In this document: one piece after another, positions 38,282-49,793 of the stretch
Layout of the letters: the number at the start of each line of letters is the position of its first letter
Numbering within the stretch: position 1 is the first letter of the stretch
Origin: Silvania hatchlandensis
GTDB lineage: Bacteria; Pseudomonadota; Gammaproteobacteria; Enterobacterales; Enterobacteriaceae
DNA: 64,000 bases
Assembly (NCBI RefSeq): GCF_025564065.1
Contig: NZ_JAMGZK010000041.1
Location: 94,449 to 158,448 of the forward strand
Direction of reading: 5' to 3'
Made by a program: the position numbers and the translations under genes
The notes under the pieces: generated by a model
Told to the model about the DNA's origin: nothing
Databases searched by the model: none
What the model saw: only the letters and a program-made list of their open reading frames with translations

Positions 38282-40570
38282 TCAGAAGTGCATGTTCGCC
38301 GTTAACATAAAGGTGCGCGGTTCACCTGGATGGTAACGGTAGCCGCTCTTGTTGATGGAGGAGACGTAATCTTCATCAAACAGGTTATAGACGTTCAACT
38401 GCATATCGAGGTTGCGATTGACGCGATAGCCCAGCTTGGCATCCGCCACCCAGTAGCCTTCGGTAAAGGACGGCGTGCCGACCGCACCGTCGGAACCTCG
38501 GTGCATACTGCCAATGTAGCGCGCGCCTGCGCCAACGGAGATATCGTCCGTCGCCTGGTACTGGCTCCACAGGGTAAAGGCATGTTCCGGGGTGTACGGC
38601 AGCGACGAGGTACCGTCCTGCGCGACGTTATTGCCGGTCTGCACGCTGGCACGCTGCTGGGTGTAACCACCTATCACCTGCCAGTTGGCGGTGATATTGC
38701 CCGCCGCCGACAGTTCATAGCCTTCGACGCGCTTTTTACCGTACTGGGAGTACGTGCCGTCGTCGTTCTGCTCGACTTCGTTTTCGATGTCGGTGCGGAA
38801 GAGGGCTGCCGACAGCAGGAGGCGTTTATCCAGCACTTCCCATTTGGTGCCCAGCTCGCTGGTTTTGGCCTTTTGCGGTTTAAAGTCGGTGCGGTTGGCG
38901 CTGCTGCCCGTTCCGCCCTGCGCCAGCGCAAAGTTGTTGCCGCCCGGCGGCTGCTGAGAGATGGCGTAGTTGACGTACACGTTGCCGTGCTCGGTCAGGT
39001 GGTAGAGCGCACCGGCTTTCCAGTTAACCAGATTGCCAGAGGTCGCGGTGTCCACGGTGGTGATCGGCGAACCTTTCGCCACGCCGGTTGGACAAGCTAC
39101 TGCGCCGCGACCGGTGCCGCCGCAGATGCTGGCGCTGTCATATTCGGTGTGATACGTGTCAAGACGAATGCCGCCGTTCAGCTCAAAATCACGGGTGACT
39201 TGCAGCGTATCGAAGGCGTAAATCCCGAAGGTATCGGTCTGGCCGTTGGCGTTGGCACCGTTTCGGGTTAAGCCGCCAATGCTGACGTTGCTGTTCGGGT
39301 GATAGATATTCACCGGCGGCGGCGTCAGGGCATTCACGCCGTAGTTGGTCTGGGTTTCGCGGGTGAACTCCACCCCGGTGCTGATGTCGTGGCCCACGCT
39401 GCCGGTATAGAATTTGGTCGTCAGGTTGGTCTGGTTGGTCAGGATCTTATTGCTGACATCTTTGGTGTTGGCATTGCGCGACCAGGTCCAGGTGTCCACG
39501 CTGTTGCGATCCGGCTGGGTAATGTTAGTGGCACCGCCCATGATCGCCGTCAGCAGATAATCCTGCTTTACACGCGACCAGCGCGTGGTGTTACGCACGG
39601 TGGTGGTGTCGTTGATGTCGTGTTCAAAACGCATCGTCGCGGTATCAGCGGTAGAGTCGTCGTAATCAGAGTCTGTACCGTAGTAGTTGCTGGTATCCAC
39701 TTTACCGGAGCTGTTCAGTGCCGCGGTGCCTGCCGACGGCGCCGAGTAGCCCGGCAGACCGATGGTCGGGATGCCGCCGTCCGGTGTGTTGTGTTGGGTG
39801 ACATGCAGGTAGTTCAGGTAAAGACGGTTTTCCGTTCCCAGACCGAAGGCCAGCGAGGGGGCCACGCCGTAGCGCTCGTTTTGAATGTTGTCCCGACCTT
39901 CATCGTGGGTTTTCTCGCCCATCAGGTTCAGACGGAAGGCGGAGGTTTCACCCATCGTCTGGTTGATATCAATCGTGCCACGGCGCATGTACGCGCTGCC
40001 GACGCTGGCGGAGGCATCAATGCCGGAGTCCAGACGCGGTTGCTTGCTGATCATATTGATCGAGCCGCTTGGCGCACTGCGGCCATAGTCGCTGCCGGAT
40101 GGGCCTTTGATCACTTCTACCTGTTCGGTATTGAAGGTATCGCGGGTGGCGCTGCTGATGTCGCGAATGCCGTCCACGTAAATACTGTTTGAGGTGTCTA
40201 CACCGCGCATATACACCGAGTCACCGGTGGTGGAGTTGCCGTTTTCACCGGCAAAGAATGCGCCCACGCCCGGAACGTTTTTCAGGGCATCGGTCAGATT
40301 GGTTGCACCCTGATCCTTCAGCACCTGATCAGAGATAACCGTGATGGTACGGGTGGTGTCAGCAACAGGACGGCTGAATTTAGGGTCAGCGGATTTCGCC
40401 GGGGCATACAGTGAGGGCTGCTGTGCTTCGACGACCAGCGTGTCGTCAGATTTTTTTTCTGTACTGTCCGCCGCGAGAGCCGTCGCCACCGGGGAAAGAC
40501 CGATACACAGGCCGGTGAAAAAGGTCAGCGAGTTAAAGCTGCTGAAAGGAACGTTGCGATTTTTATCCAT
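38282..40570 (-). CDS. fiu: Catecholate siderophore receptor Fiu
   Basis: 762 residues. TonB-dependent outer-membrane receptor for monomeric catechol siderophores (dihydroxybenzoate, dihydroxybenzoylserine) and catechol-modified beta-lactams. Visible: a signal peptide ending VATALA, a TonB-box-like DDTLVVEA, the plug ([45 protein letters not shown]) and the C-terminal barrel end [10 protein letters not shown] Fur-type site lies about 100 bp upstream. Confidence 0.95.
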   Translation of the reverse strand: MDKNRNVPFSSFNSLTFFTGLCIGLSPVATALAADSTEKKSDDTLVVEAQQPSLYAPAKSADPKFSRPVADTTRTITVISDQVLKDQGATNLTDALKNVPGVGAFFAGENGNSTTGDSVYMRGVDTSNSIYVDGIRDISSATRDTFNTEQVEVIKGPSGSDYGRSAPSGSINMISKQPRLDSGIDASASVGSAYMRRGTIDINQTMGETSAFRLNLMGEKTHDEGRDNIQNERYGVAPSLAFGLGTENRLYLNYLHVTQHNTPDGGIPTIGLPGYSAPSAGTAALNSSGKVDTSNYYGTDSDYDDSTADTATMRFEHDINDTTTVRNTTRWSRVKQDYLLTAIMGGATNITQPDRNSVDTWTWSRNANTKDVSNKILTNQTNLTTKFYTGSVGHDISTGVEFTRETQTNYGVNALTPPPVNIYHPNSNVSIGGLTRNGANANGQTDTFGIYAFDTLQVTRDFELNGGIRLDTYHTEYDSASICGGTGRGAVACPTGVAKGSPITTVDTATSGNLVNWKAGALYHLTEHGNVYVNYAISQQPPGGNNFALAQGGTGSSANRTDFKPQKAKTSELGTKWEVLDKRLLLSAALFRTDIENEVEQNDDGTYSQYGKKRVEGYELSAAGNITANWQVIGGYTQQRASVQTGNNVAQDGTSSLPYTPEHAFTLWSQYQATDDISVGAGARYIGSMHRGSDGAVGTPSFTEGYWVADAKLGYRVNRNLDMQLNVYNLFDEDYVSSINKSGYRYHPGEPRTFMLTANMHF

Positions 40571-40671
40571 ATTGTTTAGTAACTTATAATTTTTAGTATC
40601 AAAATTTCCATTACGTCAGGGCAGGTCTGAGCCCGTCTCCTGTGCCACGCTTATCTCCGTAATGAACCTAC

Positions 40672-40704
40672 AAATGATAATAATTACGATAAACATTATC
40701 ATTT
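40672..40704. promoter_or_regulatory. Fur box upstream of fiu
   Basis: AAATGATAAT and ATTATCATTT form a perfect inverted repeat with a 13-base spacer containing AATTACGATAA. GATAAT hexamers in both directions match the overlapping Fur consensus. It lies about 100 bp before the fiu ATG, where iron-loaded Fur would repress. Confidence 0.8.
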
Positions 40705-40792
40705 GGCGTGACTTTTTATCATTCTCGTCACGAAAATGAAATACGTAAATTTACATTACTGACGAAAAATCTTCACAAAGTGCAGGATGGCG

Positions 40793-40823
40793 AAAAAACG
40801 AACTGCACCCAAAAGGATGCAGT
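40793..40823 (-). terminator. Terminator for mcbA (minus strand)
   Basis: On the minus strand ACTGCATCC pairs with GGTGCAGT (one bulge), followed after three bases by six T. It starts about 20 bp past the mcbA stop. Confidence 0.65.
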
Positions 40824-40842
40824 ATGCAGTGCAGGAGGGGTA

Positions 40843-41103
40843 TTACTTGTAGATGGTGGCAGTACCAAACATGCGGTTGTCGCCGCTGGCAGAGTTAACG
40901 ACGTAGCCTTTTGCGCCCTGTTCACGCGCTTTTTCAGCCAGTTTGTCCTGCAGATCGCCAAGGTCGGTTGCACCAGAAACCTGAACGGTTCCTGCTGGCC
41001 TCAGTTGACCGGTATCGCCGTTGCTGAGTGATTCGATCGACCACGCAGCAAACGATGCGCCTGCCAGTGTAGCGGCAGCCAGCATTACCAGGTATTTTTT
41101 CAT
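40843..41103 (-). CDS. mcbA: DUF1471 family protein McbA
   Basis: 86 residues. The E. coli homologue (YbiM) is repressed by McbR and lowers colanic acid production and mucoidy. A signal peptide (MLAAATLAGASFA) leads into GQLRPAGTVQVSGATDLGDL, KLAEKAREQGAKGYVVNSAS and the end FGTATIYK shared by the family. The ATG at 41103 gives the family length; an upstream ATG at 41139 has no signal peptide. Paralogue of ybiJ in this window. Confidence 0.92.
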   Translation of the reverse strand: MKKYLVMLAAATLAGASFAAWSIESLSNGDTGQLRPAGTVQVSGATDLGDLQDKLAEKAREQGAKGYVVNSASGDNRMFGTATIYK

Positions 41104-41344
41104 GATCACTTCCTCTGAATGACAACGGGTGATGCACACTAAGTGTAGAACGGGTCAGAGTGTGATTTAGTGCAAAAAATTGATGATGATCTGCTTATTT
41201 TTTGAACAACATATATTGACAATTTTATGACAAATCAGTGACATACAGGTATATGAATTTTAGCGATTTATTCTGCGCTGCAGAGAATTATTTACCCTGA
41301 CCCCGGCAACGGGTATCTTACGGCGCTGTTTAAAGGAGAACGCC

Positions 41345-42259
41345 ATGACACCCGAGAAGCCGGGGTTGCACCCACGCAACCGCCACCGCAGCCGTTACGA
41401 CATGAATGCCTTATGCGAGAGCTGTCCGGCGCTGCGCGAATTTATCACCCAGACGCCTGGCGGCGAGCCGACGGTGAACTTTGCCGATCCGCAGGCCGTG
41501 AAGACGCTGAACAAAGCGCTGCTTGCCCATTTTTACGGCGTCGCGCAGTGGGATATCCCGGAAGGCTATCTCTGCCCACCTGTACCGGGGCGCGCAGATT
41601 ACATTCACCATCTCGCTGATTTGCTGGCGGAAGGCAACGACGGCACCGTGCCCGCTCAGGCCACGATTCTGGATATCGGCACCGGCTCCAACCTGATCTA
41701 TCCGCTGATTGGCGTGCATGAATACGGCTGGCGTTTCACCGGCAGCGAAGTGGATCCGCAGGCATTTGCCAACGCTACCACCATTATTAACGGCAACGCT
41801 GGCCTGACTCGCGCTATTCGCCTGCGTCGCCAGAAGGACGCCTCGGCAATTTTCGCCGGGGTGATCCATAAAAACGAGCAGTACGATGCCACTTTGTGTA
41901 ACCCGCCATTCCATGATTCTGTCGAAGCCGCGCGCGCAGGCAGCGAGCGCAAGCGCCGCAACCTCGGCCAGGCCGCTGATGCCGCGCTGAACTTTGGCGG
42001 CCAGCAGCAGGAGCTGTGGTGCGAGGGTGGTGAAGTGGCCTTTATCCTGAAAATGATTGCCGAGAGCGCCCAGTTTGGCCGTCAGGTGAAGTGGTTCACC
42101 ACTCTGGTATCACGCGGCGAAAATCTGCCCCCGCTGTACCGCGCCCTGACGGACGCCGGTGCAGTGAAAGTGGTGAAAAAAGAGATGGCGCAGGGCCAGA
42201 AGCAGAGCCGCTTTATCGCCTGGACGTTTATGGACAACGCCAAACGCCGTCAGCGTTAA
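41345..42259 (+). CDS. rlmF: 23S rRNA m6A1618 methyltransferase RlmF
   Basis: 304 residues (E. coli YbiN/RlmF, 308). It methylates adenine 1618 of 23S rRNA. The SAM-binding motif [14 protein letters not shown] and the catalytic LCNPPFHDS (NPPF type) are visible, with the N-terminal [12 protein letters not shown] typical of the family. ATG at 41345 has AAAGGAGAACGCC just upstream. It converges on ybiO with a 5-bp gap. Confidence 0.95.
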   Translation: MTPEKPGLHPRNRHRSRYDMNALCESCPALREFITQTPGGEPTVNFADPQAVKTLNKALLAHFYGVAQWDIPEGYLCPPVPGRADYIHHLADLLAEGNDGTVPAQATILDIGTGSNLIYPLIGVHEYGWRFTGSEVDPQAFANATTIINGNAGLTRAIRLRRQKDASAIFAGVIHKNEQYDATLCNPPFHDSVEAARAGSERKRRNLGQAADAALNFGGQQQELWCEGGEVAFILKMIAESAQFGRQVKWFTTLVSRGENLPPLYRALTDAGAVKVVKKEMAQGQKQSRFIAWTFMDNAKRRQR

Positions 42260-42264
42260 GCGCG

Positions 42265-44469
42265 TCATAAGGTCGGCTGTTGGGATGGCGGTGCAGCGTT
42301 CGGCGACGGTAACAGCTGATACATCTGCACTGGCACCCGCACGTCGGCCAGGTCGAAGTGTTTTTTCACCATGCTGTCGAGGGCGAAGCGCACCGTCCAC
42401 TGCTTCAGCGGCTGGGTGGTGAACGACACCCGCAGCGTAAAGGCGGTGCTGGTCAGCCCGACAATCCCGACAAATGACGGCTCGCCGATAATCAGCCCGC
42501 GAATATCTTCCTTCTCCAGTAGCTCATCTACGGCCGCTTTCAGCGCCGCTTTCGCTTTTTCGGCATCTTCATGCCGGTCGACGTCGTAGTTGGCGACCAC
42601 TGATCCTATGCCGCGCACAAAGTTAGCGAAGGTGGTGATCGAAGACCACGGGATGATGTGGTACGCGCCGGTGTCCTGACGCACCCCCACCGAACGAATC
42701 GACATCCGCTCCACCGTGCCGGTAAGCGGCCCGATGGTCACCAGATCCCCGGTGTTCATCCCGTTTTCAAACTGGATAAAGATCCCGGTGATGATGTCCT
42801 TCACCAGCGTCTGTGAGCCGAACGAAATCGCCAACCCCAGCGCCCCGGCACCCGCCAGCAGCGGGGCGATATTGACCCCGATTTCCGACAGCACAATCAT
42901 GATGGTAATGGTGCTGATCACCACCGCCAGCGCGTTACGGAACAGGGTCAGCAGCGTGCGGGCACGGGCGCTCGGCAGCGGGCGGCCGTGAATATCCGAG
43001 GCCAGCCGGTTCTCAATCAGGCTTGCCAGCAGCGTCCAGCCAATGGCCGAGAAGAACAGGATCAGCGCGATGCGGATCAGAATATCCACTGTTTTCTCGC
43101 CCGCGCCGTTATGCAGCCAGTTCCAGAAATCAAACAAACCCCAGGCGCTGAGCAGCAGCATAATGGCGACGCAGACCGTCAGGATCCGCGCCACTTTCAG
43201 CGAGACGGAGATCCAGCCGTTCAGCCGCTTTTGCAGCTCCGGATAGCTGCGCTGAACCTGAGGCGACAGAGTGACAGTTTTGGCGATCCAGCGTGACAGC
43301 AGGCCAGAGACAAAGGCCCCGATCCCCACGATCGCCAGACTGTGGAAGGTGGCCCCCATCATAAACTTCAGGCTGTTTCCCGGATCGAACAGGGAGAAGA
43401 AGCACAGCACGATGAAATAGGCGCAGGCCAGCCAGTGCCACACCAGCGCAAAGGCGCGAATAAACAGGCTGAAGAAGGCGAGGGAGCGGTCGGCAAGGTG
43501 CAGCAGCCCTTCGGTGATGGCGCGCTTGTTATGGAAAATTAAATACAGCGCCCAGACGGTGATGCCCAGCATAATCAGCACGTTGGCCAGCGCGCCAAAC
43601 TGGACGTTGATCTGGTTAGAGATAATTGGCACCGCCACCATCAGGCCGTAGCCAATCAGGCCGCTCAACACGCTCAGGCGCAGCGCCCAGTAGTGCGCGG
43701 TGCGATCGTCAATCGCAAAGGGGCGCAGGTCGGGCACCCGGGGGCAAAATATCAGCCGCAAAATCGCTTTAAAAAACTCAATCAATGCGAAGGCGTTCAG
43801 GAACAGTGCCTGCTGGAAGGCGATGGTACGGTTGCCCGCGTTCATGTTTTCGCTCAACACCTGGCCGACAAACAGGGTCAGCGCCAGCAGCAGCAGGTCG
43901 ATGATAAAGGCGCTGGTGATCATCAGCGGCAGGTGGAACCAGCTGCTCTTCTCCCGGTTCTTCTTGCGCCCCCAGCGGCCCATTTTGCGGTACAGCGGCC
44001 AGGCGCACAGGCGCACCAGCCAGAAAAAGGCGAACACGGCCCCGGCCAGCATCAGAAATTGCTGCGCGGCGTGGGTGAAGGTGTCCGGGTTAAAGGCTTT
44101 ATGCGGGGTTCCTATCAGGTTGCGGTACAGCTGGGCGAAACGGGAGGAGAGGGCTTCGCCGTAGTGGCGGCTGACGTCGGTGACGTTTTCCAGCACCGTT
44201 TTCTGCTCAACGATATCCGGTGGGGTGATGGTCGGTACCGGCGTTTCCGGCGGCGTGGCGGCCACGCTGCGCAGCTGGGTGATCAGCTCGTTGCGCGACG
44301 CGTCGTTGTCCAGCACGTCCGCGAGGGCCGAATAGGCGGCCTTCTTCTGCTCAACGTCCGGCTCGGCGGGCGGGCTAGTCTGCGTCGTGGACGCAGGCAT
44401 GCCAGGCAGTGCGGCCGCCTGGGCAGGCGTGCAAAACAGGCTAAACAGGAGCAGCAGGATCCACGGCAC
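42265..44469 (-). CDS. ybiO: Mechanosensitive channel YbiO (MscM/MscS family)
   Basis: 734 residues (E. coli 741). A large MscS-type channel: signal peptide (VPWILLLLFSLFCTPAQA), a periplasmic region, about ten membrane helices, the pore helix region LLAGAGALGLAISFGSQTL and the cytoplasmic beta domain ENGMNTGDLVTIGP. It gates on membrane tension to protect from hypo-osmotic shock. The GTG at 44469 is chosen because GGAGGA lies 7 bases upstream and it opens a proper signal peptide; the ATG at 44586 lies inside the glnQ terminator area and adds 39 unlikely residues. Confidence 0.92.
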   Translation of the reverse strand: MPWILLLLFSLFCTPAQAAALPGMPASTTQTSPPAEPDVEQKKAAYSALADVLDNDASRNELITQLRSVAATPPETPVPTITPPDIVEQKTVLENVTDVSRHYGEALSSRFAQLYRNLIGTPHKAFNPDTFTHAAQQFLMLAGAVFAFFWLVRLCAWPLYRKMGRWGRKKNREKSSWFHLPLMITSAFIIDLLLLALTLFVGQVLSENMNAGNRTIAFQQALFLNAFALIEFFKAILRLIFCPRVPDLRPFAIDDRTAHYWALRLSVLSGLIGYGLMVAVPIISNQINVQFGALANVLIMLGITVWALYLIFHNKRAITEGLLHLADRSLAFFSLFIRAFALVWHWLACAYFIVLCFFSLFDPGNSLKFMMGATFHSLAIVGIGAFVSGLLSRWIAKTVTLSPQVQRSYPELQKRLNGWISVSLKVARILTVCVAIMLLLSAWGLFDFWNWLHNGAGEKTVDILIRIALILFFSAIGWTLLASLIENRLASDIHGRPLPSARARTLLTLFRNALAVVISTITIMIVLSEIGVNIAPLLAGAGALGLAISFGSQTLVKDIITGIFIQFENGMNTGDLVTIGPLTGTVERMSIRSVGVRQDTGAYHIIPWSSITTFANFVRGIGSVVANYDVDRHEDAEKAKAALKAAVDELLEKEDIRGLIIGEPSFVGIVGLTSTAFTLRVSFTTQPLKQWTVRFALDSMVKKHFDLADVRVPVQMYQLLPSPNAAPPSQQPTL

Positions 44470-44552
44470 GGCGTCCTCCGGTGACAATATCGAGCAAAAT
44501 GATAAGTATAGAAGGCTAGCGGGGACGGGAGGATTTTGGGAGGATTCTGGTG

Positions 44553-44577
44553 AAAAGGCCGGGTTGTTACCCGGCCT
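44553..44577 (-). terminator. Terminator after glnQ (minus strand)
   Basis: On the minus strand AGGCCGGGT, a 4-base loop and ACCCGGCCT form a perfect 9-bp stem followed by TTTT. It starts 16 bp past the glnQ stop and ends the glnHPQ operon. Confidence 0.85.
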
Positions 44578-44592
44578 GGAAAACACAACAGC

Positions 44593-45315
44593 TTACGACA
44601 CGTGCTGGAGGAACTCCTGCAAACGCTGGCTTGGCGGGTTCTCAATTAAGGTTTGCGGATTACCGTCTTCGGCAATGCGGCCTTTATCAATGAAAATCAA
44701 CCGTGAGGCCACCTTTTCGGCAAAGCCGATTTCGTGGGTCACAATCACCATTGTCATCCCTTCTTCCGCCAGGTCCTGCATGACCTTCAGCACTTCGTGG
44801 CGCAGTTCCGGGTCGAGGGCCGAGGTCGGCTCATCGAACAGCATCATCTTCGGTTTAACCGCCAGCGCACGGGCAATCGCCACGCGCTGCTGCTGGCCGC
44901 CGGAGAGCTCAGACGGGAAGTGGTGAGCGCGCTCAGCCAGGCCGACTTTCGCCAGCAGCTCTTTCGCCAGCTTCTCTGCTGCCGCTTTGTTGGCCCCGCG
45001 CACGCGCAGCGGACCAAACATGACGTTTTCCAGCGCCGTCAGGTGCGGGAACAGGTAGAACTGCTGGAAAACCATGCCTGCTTCCTGGCGGATCAGGCGT
45101 TCGTCCACTTTCGGGTCGTTCACCTTGAGGCCATCAACGATCAGGTCGCCGCTGGTAATCTCTTCCAGCTTGTTGATGCAGCGCAGCAGGGTCGATTTCC
45201 CAGAGCCGGACGGCCCGATAATTACCACGACTTCACCCTGCTGGATGTTCAAATCAATGTTGTGCAGCACCTGGGTAGGACCAAAGTGCTTGGAGACGTT
45301 TTTAAATTCAATCAC
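44593..45315 (-). CDS. glnQ: Glutamine ABC transporter ATP-binding protein GlnQ
   Basis: 240 residues. Energises glutamine uptake with GlnP and GlnH. Walker [10 protein letters not shown], signature [15 protein letters not shown], Walker [13 protein letters not shown] and the switch His in VTHEIGFA are all intact. It overlaps glnP by 4 bp. Confidence 0.97.
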   Translation of the reverse strand: MIEFKNVSKHFGPTQVLHNIDLNIQQGEVVVIIGPSGSGKSTLLRCINKLEEITSGDLIVDGLKVNDPKVDERLIRQEAGMVFQQFYLFPHLTALENVMFGPLRVRGANKAAAEKLAKELLAKVGLAERAHHFPSELSGGQQQRVAIARALAVKPKMMLFDEPTSALDPELRHEVLKVMQDLAEEGMTMVIVTHEIGFAEKVASRLIFIDKGRIAEDGNPQTLIENPPSQRLQEFLQHVS

Positions 45316-45971
45316 AGGATTTTCATCCTTCTTTCCAGACGACGCAGAACAAAGCTCAGCGCCAGCGTAATAATCAGATAGACCACCGCCACGGCGCTCC
45401 AGATTTCCAGTGCGCGGAAGTTACCGGCAATGATCTCCTGGCCCTGGCGGGTCAATTCCGCGACGCCGATAACAATGAACAGCGAGGTATCTTTAATACT
45501 GATGATCCACTGGTTACCCAGCGGTGGCAGCATGCGGCGCAGCGCCAGGGGCAGGATCACGTGGCGGATGGTTTCGCGACGGGACAGACCCAGCGCCAGA
45601 CCGGCCTCGCTAAAGCCTTTGTGGATCGACAGCACCGCACCGCGGGTGATCTCGGCGATATAGGCGCCGGAGTTGATCATGATGGTGACCACCGCCGCAC
45701 TGAACGGGTCAATGCGCAGATCGTTAAACGCCATTGGCAGGGCGAAGTAGATAAACATCACCTGCACAACGATCGGCGTGCCGCGGATCACTTCGATGAA
45801 TACCAGTGCTACGTGGTTAGCAATCCAGCCGCCGTAGGTGCGGGCGAAACCGGCAACGAGGCCGATAATTAACCCGCCGATCAGACCGAGGACCGAAATC
45901 CACAGGGTCATTTTGGCGCCTTCAAGCAAAAGAGGAATGGCGGGCCAGATGGCGCTCCAGTCAAACTCCAT
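45312..45971 (-). CDS. glnP: Glutamine ABC transporter permease GlnP
   Basis: 219 residues with five membrane segments. The EAA loop is visible ([27 protein letters not shown]), which docks GlnQ. The segment [17 protein letters not shown] is typical of polar amino acid permeases. It lies 77 bp after glnH, with a strong hairpin in that gap. Confidence 0.97.
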   Translation of the reverse strand: MEFDWSAIWPAIPLLLEGAKMTLWISVLGLIGGLIIGLVAGFARTYGGWIANHVALVFIEVIRGTPIVVQVMFIYFALPMAFNDLRIDPFSAAVVTIMINSGAYIAEITRGAVLSIHKGFSEAGLALGLSRRETIRHVILPLALRRMLPPLGNQWIISIKDTSLFIVIGVAELTRQGQEIIAGNFRALEIWSAVAVVYLIITLALSFVLRRLERRMKIL

Positions 45972-46004
45972 GATGTGTTCCTGTATACCGTGGTGAAAAC
46001 AACA

Positions 46005-46023
46005 GGGGGCGAAGGACGCCCCC
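46005..46023 (-). other. Intercistronic stem-loop between glnH and glnP
   Basis: GGGGGCG, a 5-base loop and CGCCCCC form a perfect 7-bp GC stem about 26 bp after the glnH stop, without a T run. It would stabilise or partly terminate the transcript, which fits a binding protein made in excess over its permease. Confidence 0.6.
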
Positions 46024-46048
46024 AGGATAGCTGCTCAGAGCTTAATTA

Positions 46049-46967
<919 letters not shown>

Positions 46968-47114
46968 GCGATCTTTTATCACCAACAGTTATGCTATTTA
47001 GCGCAAAAATTGGTGGGAAAACAATCTTTCGTTAACGATTGTGTGAGGTGATTATTACAAATATTTTACGTTTGCGGCGGGGAAGGGGGAAAGTGGTGCA
47101 CCATAAAAGTGCAA

Positions 47115-47137
47115 CACCCCCGCAGAAGGCGAGGGTG
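47115..47137 (-). terminator. Probable terminator after dps (minus strand)
   Basis: On the minus strand CACCCTCGC pairs with GCGGGGGTG (one mismatch), loop of five bases, followed after a short gap by TTTT. It starts about 20 bp past the dps stop. Confidence 0.5.
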
Positions 47138-47157
47138 GTATTCACAAGTGGGATGGA

Positions 47158-47963
<806 letters not shown>

Positions 47964-48851
47964 CTAGCGGATATCCACCTCTTCGACTTTGCTCTCCCGG
48001 CGCAGGGTCAGCGTCGAGCCCATCGAGGCGGCAATGATAGAACAGAGCGCCAGCGTCTGGGTAAAGGTCAGGGTTTCGCCGAGGAACACCATCCCGGACA
48101 TCGCCGCAAGCGCGGGCTCCATGCTCATCAGGGTGCCAAAAATACGTGTCGGCAAGCGGGTCAGGGCGATCATCTCAAGCGAGTAGGGGAGAGCGGTGGA
48201 GAGCACCGCCACGGCCAGCCCCACCGGCAGTATCGACCACTGCCAGATAGATTCCGTCGCCTGCGCCATGCCGAGGGGAACAAATACGATGGCGGCGATC
48301 AGCGACCCGAGCGCCACGGTGGCAGGCCCGTGCTCTTCCCCGGCGCGTTGCCCGGTGAGGATATAGACGGCCCAGCAGGCACCCGCGCCCAGCGCCAGCA
48401 GCGCACCGGTTAAATCGATCTGGGATACATCCTGACCCAGCGGCAGCAGGAACCACAGCCCCAGCACCGCCAGCACCACCCAGACAAAATCCACCGCCCG
48501 GCGGGAGGAGAACAGCGCGACCGCCAGCGGGCCGGTAAACTCCAGCGCGACGGCAATACCTAGCGGAACGGTCTGAATCGACAGGTAAAAGAGGTAGTTC
48601 ATCGCCCCCAGTGACAGGCCGTACAGCAGCAGAGGCAGCCGCTGCTCTTTCTTAAACCTCAGACGCCAGGGTTTGAAAATCACAATCAGGATCAGGGTCC
48701 CTAGCGCAATACGCAGCGCCGTTACACCCTGAGCACCCACAATGGGAAAAAGCGATTTTGCCAGCGACGCGCCGCTCTGGATCGAGAGCATGGCGATAAG
48801 GATAACGACGATGGGCAACCAGACCGGCGCCCTGCGAGACAACCCAGGCAT
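47964..48851 (-). CDS. rhtA: Threonine/homoserine exporter RhtA
   Basis: 295 residues, ten membrane segments in two EamA repeats. Exports threonine and homoserine. The family stretch PLGIAVALEFTGPLAVALFS and the second repeat STALPYSLEMIALTRLPTR are conserved. The ATG at 48851 (MPGLSRR) gives the E. coli length; an ATG at 48866 adds five residues. Divergent from ompX. Confidence 0.94.
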   Translation of the reverse strand: MPGLSRRAPVWLPIVVILIAMLSIQSGASLAKSLFPIVGAQGVTALRIALGTLILIVIFKPWRLRFKKEQRLPLLLYGLSLGAMNYLFYLSIQTVPLGIAVALEFTGPLAVALFSSRRAVDFVWVVLAVLGLWFLLPLGQDVSQIDLTGALLALGAGACWAVYILTGQRAGEEHGPATVALGSLIAAIVFVPLGMAQATESIWQWSILPVGLAVAVLSTALPYSLEMIALTRLPTRIFGTLMSMEPALAAMSGMVFLGETLTFTQTLALCSIIAASMGSTLTLRRESKVEEVDIR

Positions 48852-49205
48852 CCTTTCTCCTGTCAATTTATGTCAAAGGGAGTAAAGGGTGGAGTGTAAA
48901 GTAAATAACGTCGGACGGTTGAGACTTTGTTGAAAAAAAGTCCCCAGAAATCCGTAGAATGGCCTCGGTGAGCTGGATAATTCACCAAACAGATTAGGAA
49001 TTGTCTGGATGAATGTATCGTCTCTGCAGCGCACTATGAGTGTTTTAAAATATAAATTTAGTGTTTTTTGAAAGAGATAGCTGACGCAGGAAATGTTTGG
49101 TTACAGGAAAATTCGCGTTAGACATCACGATCGAGAAAGAGTTTCACAAGATTTTTTGATATATTTAAAACTTACGGATTTACTTGAAGCACATTTGAGG
49201 TGGTT
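48852..49205. promoter_or_regulatory. rhtA/ompX divergent region and ompX leader
   Basis: About 354 bp. No coding frame is evident. The right end is AT-rich (TTGATATATTTAAAAC) and leads into TTGAAGCACATTTGAGGTGG, the ompX ribosome site region that the sRNA CyaR pairs with in E. coli; the same bases are kept here. The exact promoters cannot be fixed. Confidence 0.5.
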
Positions 49206-49724
49206 ATGAAAAAAATTGCATGTCTTTCAGCACTGGCTGCGGTTCTCGCTGTTTCTGCAGGTTCCGCTGTTGCGGCAACCTCTACCGTTTCTGGCGGTTA
49301 CGCTCAGAGCGATATGCAGGGCGTGATGAATAAAACTAACGGTTTCAACCTGAAATATCGCTACGAGCAGGATAGCAACCCACTGGGTGTTATCGGTTCC
49401 TTTACCTACACTGAGAAAGATCGTTCGCATGCGGACTCTTATAACAAATCTCAGTACTACGGCATCACTGCGGGTCCAGCTTACCGTCTGAACGACTGGG
49501 CGAGCATCTACGGTGTTGTGGGTGTGGGTTACGGTAAATTCCAGAGCAATGAAAACCAGGCCCTGGCACACACTGATAGCACCAGCGACTACGGCTTCTC
49601 TTACGGCGCAGGTCTGCAGTTCAACCCAATCGAAAACGTTGCGCTGGACTTCTCTTATGAGCAGAGCCGCATCCGTAGCGTTGACGTTGGCACCTGGATC
49701 GCTGGCGTAGGCTACCGTTTCTAA
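49206..49724 (+). CDS. ompX: Outer membrane protein OmpX
   Basis: 172 residues. An eight-stranded outer-membrane barrel of the Ail/Lom family, linked to adhesion and serum resistance. Signal peptide MKKIACLSALAAVLAVSAGSAVAA. The C-terminal strand ends GVGYRF, with Phe as the last residue as needed for BAM recognition. ATG at 49206 follows GAGGTGGTT; an ATG at 49200 lies inside that site. An efficient terminator follows. Confidence 0.96.
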   Translation: MKKIACLSALAAVLAVSAGSAVAATSTVSGGYAQSDMQGVMNKTNGFNLKYRYEQDSNPLGVIGSFTYTEKDRSHADSYNKSQYYGITAGPAYRLNDWASIYGVVGVGYGKFQSNENQALAHTDSTSDYGFSYGAGLQFNPIENVALDFSYEQSRIRSVDVGTWIAGVGYRF

Positions 49725-49745
49725 TCACTTCGGTGAGCCAATAAA

Positions 49746-49773
49746 AAATCCGCCAGTATGGCGGATTTTTTTT
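49746..49773 (+). terminator. Rho-independent terminator after ompX
   Basis: AAATCCGCCA, a 3-base loop and TGGCGGATTT, then a run of T. It lies about 20 bp past the ompX stop. A-rich sequence on the left arm means it could also stop opgE transcripts. Confidence 0.88.
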
Positions 49774-49793
49774 ATCTGCTTTTTCTGCTTTAC

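Noticed and set aside
38330..39271. Plus-strand ORF opposite fiu (313 codons)
   Set aside because: Antisense shadow of the receptor gene, with no start signal or family match.
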